From: Acidobacteriaceae bacterium
GTDB lineage: Bacteria; Acidobacteriota; Terriglobia; Terriglobales; Acidobacteriaceae
Direction: 5' to 3'
Assembly (NCBI GenBank): GCA_030049955.1
Contig: JASIJX010000201.1
Span: 1 to 15,855 of the forward strand
Length of the DNA stretch: 15,855 bases
The notes under the pieces were generated by a model. It saw nothing but the letters and a program-made list of their open reading frames with translations. It made no database searches and was not told where the DNA came from. The position numbers and the translations under genes were made by a program. Every line of letters starts with the position of its first letter. The stretch's first letter is position 1. This document shows, one piece after another, positions 8,086 through 14,258 of this stretch.

Positions 8086-8107
8086 TTCCAATGAAGACTT
8101 CATGGAA
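8086..8107. promoter_or_regulatory. Bulged inverted repeat upstream of the four-gene unit
   Basis: TTCC-A-ATGAAG (8086-8096) is complementary to CTTCATGGAA (8098-8107) with one bulged A and a single central A. It lies 60 bp before the ATG at 8167 and overlaps the end of the diverged repeat. It could be an operator; as RNA, its one-base loop could not close without opening inner pairs. Confidence 0.3.
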
Positions 8108-8166
8108 GCGTATTGATTACACTTGGATTCCTATTCAGAACTCAACGCAAGAAGGGGAGAAAACGG

Positions 8167-8772
8167 ATGGCCACCTCAAGTATTGCGCACGCCGATATGA
8201 TGGGGGTTTCCCGCCCAAGCTTTTATGAGAAGCTCAATACTCAATGGCATGAACGAGCATTACAACTGTTTATGGTCATTGTGCTGGGGCACTGGGGTGA
8301 GCACCTAGCCCAGGCCTATCAGATCTGGGTAATGGGTTGGCCGGCGCCCAAGGCGAACGGCATCCTGGGACTCTGGTATCCGTGGCTGATCCGGTCTGAA
8401 TGGCTGCATTATGGATACGCAGTGGTCATGCTGATCGGCCTGTGGGTCTTACGGAAGGGCTTCACTGGCCGGAGCTACGTGTGGTGGATGATCGCATTCT
8501 GGATTCAGTTCTGGCATCACATCGAGCACTTGCTGCTCCTCACTCAGGCCATCACGCACCACAACTTCTGGGGCAAGCCGGTGCCCTTCAGCGTGCTGCA
8601 ATTGCTGATTCCTCGCGTACAACTCCATCTTTTCTACAACACCATTGTTTTCATCCCGATGGTGGTTGGCATGTACTATCACATGTTCCCTCTAGAAGGA
8701 GAGACGCCCCGGGCAACTTGCACCTGTTCCTGGCACAATACCGAAACCGAGGAAGAGGCCAGCATCGCCTGA
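8167..8772 (+). CDS. Histidine-rich four-helix membrane protein, unknown family
   Basis: I do not recognise this 201-residue protein. It has about four membrane helices (residues 31-52, 79-97, 103-128 and 148-173). Histidines cluster in or beside them: HWGEH (42-46, HX3H), WHHIEH (H117, H118, H121), THH (H131, H132), LHLFYN (H154) and H172. The cytoplasmic or exported tail adds CTCSWH (C185, C187, H190). The boxes recall the ligands of membrane di-iron oxygenases or haem/copper sites, but the spacing and size fit no family I can name. The ATG at 8167 is chosen because AAGGGGAGA (8152-8160) precedes it at proper spacing; an in-frame TTG at 8113 lacks one. It opens a tightly packed unit with the YtkA-like lipoprotein 39 bp downstream and the polyferredoxin beyond, so a role in membrane metal or redox chemistry is inferred from context. 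Confidence 0.8.
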   Translation: MATSSIAHADMMGVSRPSFYEKLNTQWHERALQLFMVIVLGHWGEHLAQAYQIWVMGWPAPKANGILGLWYPWLIRSEWLHYGYAVVMLIGLWVLRKGFTGRSYVWWMIAFWIQFWHHIEHLLLLTQAITHHNFWGKPVPFSVLQLLIPRVQLHLFYNTIVFIPMVVGMYYHMFPLEGETPRATCTCSWHNTETEEEASIA

Positions 8773-8811
8773 TATCCACGCATATGCTAGCTGTATCGAG
8801 GTATCAATCTA

Positions 8812-9243
8812 ATGAGAAGGCTTGTTCACTGGAGCGGTGGTATAGCCGTTCCGGTGTGCTATGGCGCGTTCCTTGTCTTTGCCTGCCTTTCCGCGGCTAA
8901 CCTTACAGCCTGTCATAAATCAACAGCGCCGAACCAGGACGTTTCCGTCCACCTGAAGATAATGCCACAGCCTGTTCGGCAGGGTAATTCTTCAATTACG
9001 ATCCAGCTGGCAGAGCCATCAGGGATTCCGATTTCTAACGCTCAGGTTAATGTGGAAGGGGATATGTCTCATCCCGGTATGGCTCCCGTCTTTGGAGATG
9101 CCAGTGAGACGACCCCAGGCAGCTATCAGACCCACCTCGACTTCAACATGCCCGGTGACTGGGTTGTGCTCTTACATATTCGTCTCGAGAACGGCAGGAA
9201 GATCGAACGGCAAATAGACGTGAGGGGAGTTGTGCCCAATTGA
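8812..9243 (+). CDS. YtkA/FixH-like lipoprotein
   Basis: A 143-residue exported lipoprotein. The N-terminal hydrophobic segment (about 10-30) leads to the lipobox LTAC, with C34 as the lipidated residue, so the mature protein is about 110 residues on the outside of a membrane. The mature part is a small beta-sandwich resembling the YtkA-like/FixH domain: residues 46-82 form the first strands, then DMSHPGMAPVFG (M85, H87, M90) and PGSYQTHLDFNMPGDWVVLLHI (103-123, M113). Met and His at these positions are typical of the family, which is often linked to copper handling or cytochrome oxidase assembly. GAGGT at about 8798-8802 precedes the ATG. Its TGA stop overlaps the TTG start of the polyferredoxin, implying translational coupling, and FixH-FixG pairs are known partners in cbb3 oxidase biogenesis. 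Function here is inferred. Confidence 0.8.
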   Translation: MRRLVHWSGGIAVPVCYGAFLVFACLSAANLTACHKSTAPNQDVSVHLKIMPQPVRQGNSSITIQLAEPSGIPISNAQVNVEGDMSHPGMAPVFGDASETTPGSYQTHLDFNMPGDWVVLLHIRLENGRKIERQIDVRGVVPN

Positions 9244-10739
9244 CGAAAATTTCCGCTGGCTATGCAACGTCCGCAGAGGAGCCCCCTCTCGACGAGGAAG
9301 AATTTTTTGAGGATCCGCCGTTTGATTTATTGCATGTTCCTATAGTTGGACGTTTTCTGCGCTGGCGTCATTCGCGTACCTTGCCCCAGATCCCACTGCT
9401 GTTCATCAGTATCGTCATGATCCTGCAAGGGCTCCTTGGGCCTTCACTCTCTCCCAAAAACCTCGCCACGGTTCTTACCTGGGTCCATTTCCGAGGAGCC
9501 TTGATTCTTGTTTTGCTGTGTGCGGGAAATTTTTTCTGTTTTGCCTGTCCCTTTATGCTGGCACGCAATTTCATGCGTCGCTGGGTCCACCCGCATTTCA
9601 ACTGGCCGCGTCCGCTGCGCAACAAATGGATTCCTGTCGGACTTTTCGCTTTAATCCTCTTCTCCTATGAGCTGTTCAGCTTGTGGTCATCTCCGTGGCT
9701 GACTGCCTGGATTATCGTCGGGTATTTCGCCCTTGTGCTGATCATCGATGGCCTCTTCAAGCACGCCACCTTCTGCAAATTCATCTGCCCCATCGGACAG
9801 TTCAATTTCATTGCTGCAACAGCTTCGCCGCTGGAGGTTGGCGTGCGCGACCATGGGGTCTGCGATTCGTGCCATAGCAAGGACTGTATTCGCGGAACCC
9901 GTAAAGCATCTTCCGACCTGGTCATCCTTCAACGCGGCTGTGAACTTGCTTTGTTTCAGCCTGCGAAAGTGGGCAATATGGACTGCACCTTCTGTCTGGA
10001 TTGCGTGCACGCTTGCCCCCACGACAACGTGGGCATACTTGGCCGCCTGCCGGCTGAAGAATTGATGACCGATGCTCATCGCTCAGGCGTGGGATTCTTC
10101 TCGCAGCGCAAGGACATCGGCGCTCTCGCAATCGTCTTCTGCTTTGGCGCACTGATGAATGCCTTTGGAATGGTCAGTCCGGTGTATGTGGTAGAAGCCT
10201 GGCTGGGTCATCTGCTGCATGTCAGCAGCGAGGCCCCCGTCCTGGGTTTGCTGTTCGGTATATTTCTCATTGTTGAGCCAGCGGTTCTGCTTGGGCTGGC
10301 TGCATGGTTGACCCGCGCCTGGGCTGGCGTGAAAGACGCATTGCTTCCGCTTATGGTTCGCTATGCCTATTCGCTGGTGCCGATTGGATTCGGCATGTGG
10401 CTCGCACACTACGGATTCCACTTTTTCACCGGCCTGTACACGATTGTTCCGGTAACGCAGAATGCTCTGGCTGAGCTGGGCTGGCCTGTTCTTGGCGATC
10501 CGCGTTGGACTCTCGTCGGCCTTCCGAAATATGTGGTCGAGCCACTGGAGTTCGGCTTCCTGATACTGGGGTTAGCGGGGTCTCTGTTGGTTGCATGGCG
10601 CCTTGCCGAGTTGGATTCTGAACAGCATCCCATCCGCGCATTCACGCCCTGGGCTGTAGTGTGCCTGGTGTTGTTTGTCGCTTCGATTTGGCTGATGACC
10701 CAACCGATGGATATGCGCGCCACCATGATGGCCGGATAG
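9240..10739 (+). CDS. Membrane polyferredoxin of the NapH/FixG (CcoG) type
   Basis: A 499-residue integral membrane iron-sulfur protein expected to pass electrons across or at the membrane. Helices lie at about 50-67, 80-98, 130-148, 152-172, 292-312, 334-356, 375-397, 430-455 and 470-490. Cysteine motifs match the NapH/FixG group: CFACP (C100, C103) and CKFICP (C179, C182) at helix ends, CDSCHSKDC (C208, C211, C216), C234, and the full ferredoxin motif CxxCxxCxxxCP (C249, C252, C255, C259). The first cluster motif has four residues before its third Cys instead of two. After residue 285 come five more helices rather than the soluble Ig-like end of true FixG. The only early start is TTG at 9240, overlapping the previous TGA as TTGA, with GAGGGGA at 9222-9228. 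CcoG of this family has been reported to reduce Cu(II); whether this relative does so is inference. Confidence 0.85.
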   Translation: MTKISAGYATSAEEPPLDEEEFFEDPPFDLLHVPIVGRFLRWRHSRTLPQIPLLFISIVMILQGLLGPSLSPKNLATVLTWVHFRGALILVLLCAGNFFCFACPFMLARNFMRRWVHPHFNWPRPLRNKWIPVGLFALILFSYELFSLWSSPWLTAWIIVGYFALVLIIDGLFKHATFCKFICPIGQFNFIAATASPLEVGVRDHGVCDSCHSKDCIRGTRKASSDLVILQRGCELALFQPAKVGNMDCTFCLDCVHACPHDNVGILGRLPAEELMTDAHRSGVGFFSQRKDIGALAIVFCFGALMNAFGMVSPVYVVEAWLGHLLHVSSEAPVLGLLFGIFLIVEPAVLLGLAAWLTRAWAGVKDALLPLMVRYAYSLVPIGFGMWLAHYGFHFFTGLYTIVPVTQNALAELGWPVLGDPRWTLVGLPKYVVEPLEFGFLILGLAGSLLVAWRLAELDSEQHPIRAFTPWAVVCLVLFVASIWLMTQPMDMRATMMAG

Positions 10740-10759
10740 ATGCAAGCATACACACAGTC

Positions 10760-11359
10760 ATGATCTCCATTGCGATGCCCGAAGTGAATAAACGGTCAGG
10801 AAATGCCGTTCCGCGGCTAGCGCTGCTGTTGGCCGTCCTGCTGGTGCTGGGGGCAACCGCGAAGGCGTGGGCGCACATCGGACCGCCGTATCCGATTATG
10901 GAGAACCGAAAAATCGGACCGCTCAGTGTAGATGTCTGGAGCAATCCTGATGTCGGTCTCGGAAGTTTCTTCGTTATCATCAACCCGCCGAAGGGAAGCT
11001 CGGTTCCCGCCGGCATGAGAGTTCAGGTGGCAGTCCAGCCGGTCAGCGGCCGATTGCCGGAAAAGACATATGATGCCTGGCGTGAGAAGCTTCGTGACCG
11101 GGTGGAATTCAAGACGGTCGTTCCGTTCGATAAAGAGGAGACGTGGAGGATCCGCGTTCTGCTCTCGAGCGCACAGGTGACCGGTGAAACCGATGTCGAT
11201 GTTCCCGTTACTCCTACTTTGCTGGGGCGATTGAATCTTTTGTTGTTTCTTTTGCCGTTTCTCGGTGTCGGGTTTCTCTGGTTTAAGGCAGCAAGTGTAA
11301 AACGAAACCGGCGAAAGAAAACGAGGCTGAAGAAAGCTGCTCCGGGCATGTGCCGATAA
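10760..11359 (+). CDS. Membrane-anchored exported protein with predicted N-terminal histidine
   Basis: I do not recognise a named family for this 199-residue protein. A signal peptide (about 15-38) ends in AWA, and cleavage there would leave mature His39 (HIGPPYPIMENR) at the N-terminus. Residues 39-155 look like an extracytoplasmic beta-rich domain (strands around GPLSVDVWSNP, GSFFVIINP, MRVQVAVQP, WRIRVLL and TDVDVPVTP), possibly a relative of YtkA/FixH domains. A C-terminal helix (158-178) is followed by a very basic tail (KRNRRKKTRLKK), which fixes that end in the cytoplasm. The start is weakly supported: no clear ribosome-binding site precedes ATG 10760 or ATG 10775, and both keep the signal peptide. 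A longer frame from 10661 would overlap the polyferredoxin by 79 bp. It begins 20 bp after the polyferredoxin, closing the four-gene unit; the IS remnant follows directly. Confidence 0.75.
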   Translation: MISIAMPEVNKRSGNAVPRLALLLAVLLVLGATAKAWAHIGPPYPIMENRKIGPLSVDVWSNPDVGLGSFFVIINPPKGSSVPAGMRVQVAVQPVSGRLPEKTYDAWREKLRDRVEFKTVVPFDKEETWRIRVLLSSAQVTGETDVDVPVTPTLLGRLNLLLFLLPFLGVGFLWFKAASVKRNRRKKTRLKKAAPGMCR

Positions 11360-11379
11360 AAAGTGAAGGCGGCGGAGAT

Positions 11380-12179
11380 TGACCAACCTGGAGTGCATAT
11401 GGCACGAGGGAAGAAGTATCAAGCTGGACAGGCGGTCAACCTGCTGAGGCAGATCGAAGTTGCGGTCGCGAACAGGAAGTCGACGGATCAAGCCTGCCGC
11501 GAAGCGGGGATTGTGGAGCAGACTTACTACCGGTGGCGCAAGGAATATGGGGGTCTACAGGCGGACCAGGCCAGCGGTTGAAGGATTTAGAACAGGAGAA
11601 CGGGGAGCCGAAGCGTCGGTTGGCGAACTGAGTCTGGAAAAGCTGGTGTTGAAGCGTGGTCGATGCGTTTACACGGGAGTGTTTGGCGCTGGAGATGGAT
11701 ACGAGCTTTGCCAGCCGCAGAGTGACGCGTGTGCTGGACGAGATCATTGCCGAGCGAGGAGTACCGATCGCGATACGCTGTGATAACGGCCCGGAGATGA
11801 CCAGCCGTCACTTTCTCGCCTGGGCCATTGAGCGGAAGATCGAGCTCGTGCATATTCGACCCGGCAAGCCCGCGCAGAATGCGCATGTGGAGAGCTTTCA
11901 TGAACGGTTCCGCGAGAGTGCTTGCGGGTAAGCTGGTTCCAGAAACTGTTCGACGCTAGAAGGAAGATTACACTCTGGCGCCGTGACTACAACGAACAAT
12001 GGCCTCACAGCAGCTTGAAGTATCTGACGCCGGCGGAATTCGCCGCTGAAGCAAGCTATGAAAAAGACGTGGGCTCCGCCCACTTTGAAAACGCCGATGG
12101 CGTTTCCAACTTTCCCGCAGCTACGGCTGCTGCTGGCTAAGTATTAGCACCTTGCGGAAAATGGGGGCTGGTCAGGTCA
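11380..12179 (+). mobile_element. Degenerate IS3-family insertion sequence
   Basis: Remnant of an IS3-type element of about 800 bp, against roughly 1.2-1.3 kb for an intact member. The right end is plausible: TGGGGGCTGGTCAGGTCA (12162-12179) read on the minus strand starts TGACCTGACCAGCCCC, the style of IS3 termini. The left end is less sure; TGACCAACCTGG at 11380 is only a partial match, and no target-site duplication is visible. The transposase genes inside are broken (see the pseudogene). It lies between the four-gene unit and the minus-strand carbohydrate genes. Confidence 0.75.
11399..12140 (+). pseudogene. Broken IS3-family transposase (orfA and orfB remains)
   Basis: The orfA part (from ATG 11399) encodes the helix-turn-helix region (MARGKKYQAGQAVNLL to EQTYYRWRKEYGG). 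It then falls out of frame near 11576: LKDLEQENGEPKRRL continues in another frame, and ELSLEKLVLK in a third after about 11622. Sequence then jumps near 11650 straight into the catalytic core of orfB (VDAFTRECLALEMD), so the end of orfA and the first part of orfB, with the first catalytic Asp region, are missing. The DDE core continues with IRCDNGPEMTS (second Asp) and NAHVESFHERFRE (Glu). Another frameshift near 11915 separates it from SWFQKLFDARRKI and YNEQWPHSSLKYLTP. At least three frameshifts plus a deletion mean no active transposase. Confidence 0.88.
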
Positions 12180-12273
12180 CAAACATTTGTCCAGCACAGC
12201 GCCTTTAATTGTGAGGTGACCGCTGAACGTTGATCAAGTAAAGTGTCGCGAAGCTTGCTCTGCTTTACCGCCG

Positions 12274-14133
12274 TCAGGCCTTCTGCAACGCGAAATCCAA
12301 GCTAATTTTGCCGAGGATGCGGCGTATCTCCTCATACGTAGCCCAATCTAGGATCTGATGCGGCTGAATGTCGATGGTAAGTCCCAGCAACGCCGGGGTG
12401 TCCATAAAGATGCTTTTCATTTGGGAGGTGTACCCAGAGGCTTTTACCCGAATGCGCGCCGTGGCAGGCGCGGAAAAGGCCGCTTTTCCCTCCACCACCG
12501 GTCCGCTGTCTAGCGTGTGTGGTTCTCTGCCCACCATCTGCACAATCTCATAGCTGCCGTTCAACGGCTCTCCCGAAACCTTGTCTTTCATCGTGCATGT
12601 AACCGAAGCGCGGGTGGGCTGCGGCGGCTGGTAATCGGAAGATTCAAAGTAGATGGGATTCGAGGTGGCCACCTGCTCCGGTTTCAGACCGTGGCATTTA
12701 ACGACGTACCATGTGGTTGCCGTCTCCTCGATGTCGAAAGACGCCTCGTAAAAAGAGGCGTTTCCCGCAACCTCGTAGCTCTTGTAAAGCTCGCCTCCGC
12801 GCAGAATGGTAATTTTGGTGAGATGCTCATCCGGCGCACCGCTCGCCCAGGCGCGCACATGTCCACGGCGCTTGCCGGCACTTCCCACAGGGAAGACCGT
12901 TCCGACGCCTTGGCCGTCGATGGTAAAGTCCAGGAGCGGGCCGCTCGTCACAAAGTTGTGCCCCGCGCGGAGTCCGGCAGCGAGCTTGTCAATGGTGAGA
13001 GCTCCGTTCACCTTCGTGTAGACGCGCACCGCGCCTGGAACGGCTCGCCCGGGGTTGTTGAAGGTCGCGTCCGACGAGGCAGTGGCGGGGAGCCGATAGC
13101 CGTGGTTCAGAAGCATGAACCAGAGTTGCTCCCCCAATTCGTTCACCAGATGCTCTCCTGTCTGCATCAGTATGTCAATGCCGTCGTAGGTTGGTCCAGC
13201 TATCGTGTCGAAGGGCAGCTCCTGGCCCATGTTGGAAATAAACTTGTCCTGCTCGATTGGGAAGCCATTCTGGCCGCCCGATGCCCCGCGCCAAAATCGG
13301 AGCGGATGCGTGTAAACGGTCAATCCGCCGACGGAGTGAATCAGTGCATGGCTTTCAAAGTTGGGAGTCGGCGGCTTCTCTGTTTCATAATCCCAAGCAC
13401 TCATCGCGAGCAATTCGGCGATCGGGTCTTTGCCGTCGGGCAACGTGTCCGGGAGGGCGATCGTCCAGCAGTGCCCCATGCAATGGGAATCATCGCCGCG
13501 CCAATAGTTTTTGGGAGCTTCCAGGTTCCAATGGAGCATGCAATCGGGAGTAGAAACCTCCGCGCATTTCTTGGAAAGCACTGCCGGCGTTGCCGGGGTG
13601 ACATTCCAATACTGTGTCACACCCATATAATCGAGGGCCTCGGCTCGGGCACTGAGGGCAAGATAGGGGAAATCTACGAGAATACCACCATGGTCGTGCA
13701 ACATATGCACATGACTATCGCCGCACACCCATCCTTCTCGACTCAAGGGCGAGACGCGCTTCAGGTAAATGACGCATTCGGTATCGGCGCCCGGCGCCAG
13801 CGAGAGCTGCTTTACCTGCGCCTGAAAGTCGAAACCTTTCGTGATAGTGATCGTCGTTGTTCCCGGAGGCAGAGCGGCCCTAAATTCTCCCGGGCAACGA
13901 AAACCACGGTTATAGCCTGGATTTTGAGTGAGCAACTCCCCATCCGATGTGCGAATGGCCACCGAACTAGGAGTAATTTGACCGGTTTCAGCATCGTAGA
14001 CTTTCAGGTTTAGCCTAGAAAGGTCTCCCAACGTCTCGGCAAACATGGGGAATAGATGAAATGAGTTTATTGCGAGAAATGATTGCCAGACAAATGCTCT
14101 CCGCGTGAGCTTCACCTTGACGCTTTCTGTCAT
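12274..14133 (-). CDS. Tat-exported CehA/McbA-type (PHP-like) metallohydrolase
   Basis: A 619-residue exported hydrolase with a metal-dependent PHP-like domain; substrates of the CehA/McbA group vary and cannot be deduced here. Numbering from the ATG at 14133, residues 1-36 carry a twin-arginine signal (LTRRAFV, then a hydrophobic stretch), suggesting folding with metal before export. Residues about 40-125 are a beta domain of carboxypeptidase-regulatory style. The catalytic part begins with GDSHVHMLHDHGG (H141, H143 as HxH) and includes YTHP (H276) and ASSDAT (D355), the usual metal ligands. The C-terminal 200 residues look beta-rich. The start is firm: AAGGAGGA lies 6 bp before this ATG, whereas an upstream in-frame TTG (14253) would bury the Tat signal behind 40 residues. 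It follows the GH31 gene by 125 bp on the same strand and may be cotranscribed with it. Confidence 0.82.
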   Translation of the reverse strand: MTESVKVKLTRRAFVWQSFLAINSFHLFPMFAETLGDLSRLNLKVYDAETGQITPSSVAIRTSDGELLTQNPGYNRGFRCPGEFRAALPPGTTTITITKGFDFQAQVKQLSLAPGADTECVIYLKRVSPLSREGWVCGDSHVHMLHDHGGILVDFPYLALSARAEALDYMGVTQYWNVTPATPAVLSKKCAEVSTPDCMLHWNLEAPKNYWRGDDSHCMGHCWTIALPDTLPDGKDPIAELLAMSAWDYETEKPPTPNFESHALIHSVGGLTVYTHPLRFWRGASGGQNGFPIEQDKFISNMGQELPFDTIAGPTYDGIDILMQTGEHLVNELGEQLWFMLLNHGYRLPATASSDATFNNPGRAVPGAVRVYTKVNGALTIDKLAAGLRAGHNFVTSGPLLDFTIDGQGVGTVFPVGSAGKRRGHVRAWASGAPDEHLTKITILRGGELYKSYEVAGNASFYEASFDIEETATTWYVVKCHGLKPEQVATSNPIYFESSDYQPPQPTRASVTCTMKDKVSGEPLNGSYEIVQMVGREPHTLDSGPVVEGKAAFSAPATARIRVKASGYTSQMKSIFMDTPALLGLTIDIQPHQILDWATYEEIRRILGKISLDFALQKA

Positions 14134-14139
14134 CCCTGA

Positions 14140-14147
14140 TCCTCCTT
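14140..14147 (-). promoter_or_regulatory. Strong ribosome-binding site that fixes the metallohydrolase start
   Basis: On the minus strand the sequence reads AAGGAGGA, near-perfectly complementary to the 16S rRNA end, 6 bp before the ATG at 14133. It decides the start against the longer TTG frame and places the Tat motif at the N-terminus. Confidence 0.85.
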
Positions 14148-14258
14148 GGCGCAAACTTCCTTTTTTGATGGTCAATAACATGATCGGTTCAGTCGTATGA
14201 GTTTTACAGAAATCATTTATACGAACTTCGATCTCTGGCCGTCGCGATTCCAATCGTG

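Larger units (their letters stand above)
7682..8166. other. Divergent intergenic region with dyads and repeats
   Basis: This 485-bp gap separates the minus-strand DUF4149-like gene from the plus-strand four-gene unit. It holds a 14-bp palindrome, a second related dyad inside a diverged direct repeat, a perfect 17-bp tandem duplication and a bulged 10-bp dyad close to the downstream start (each listed separately). A plus-strand open frame at 7698-8051 and a minus-strand frame of 51 codons at 7850-8005 have no recognisable family or ribosome-binding site, so I do not call them genes. It could be a complex control region or the remains of a decayed gene. Confidence 0.5.

Noticed and set aside
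10661..10759. Longer start for the exported protein, from 10661
   Set aside because: It would overlap the polyferredoxin by 79 bp and put 33 hydrophilic residues before the signal peptide; ATG 10760 gives a normal signal peptide.
11360..11400. Clear left terminal inverted repeat and target duplication of the IS
   Set aside because: TGACCAACCTGG at 11380 matches the right end only partly, and the bases flanking the two proposed ends do not form a duplication.
12517..14013. Plus-strand open frame of 498 codons opposite the metallohydrolase
   Set aside because: It has no family features. The minus-strand frame has a perfect ribosome-binding site, a Tat signal and metal-ligand motifs, so this is an antisense shadow of GC-rich coding DNA.
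14134..14253. TTG start at 14253 for the metallohydrolase
   Set aside because: AAGGAGGA with 6-bp spacing before ATG 14133 and the Tat motif just after it make the shorter form far more likely.
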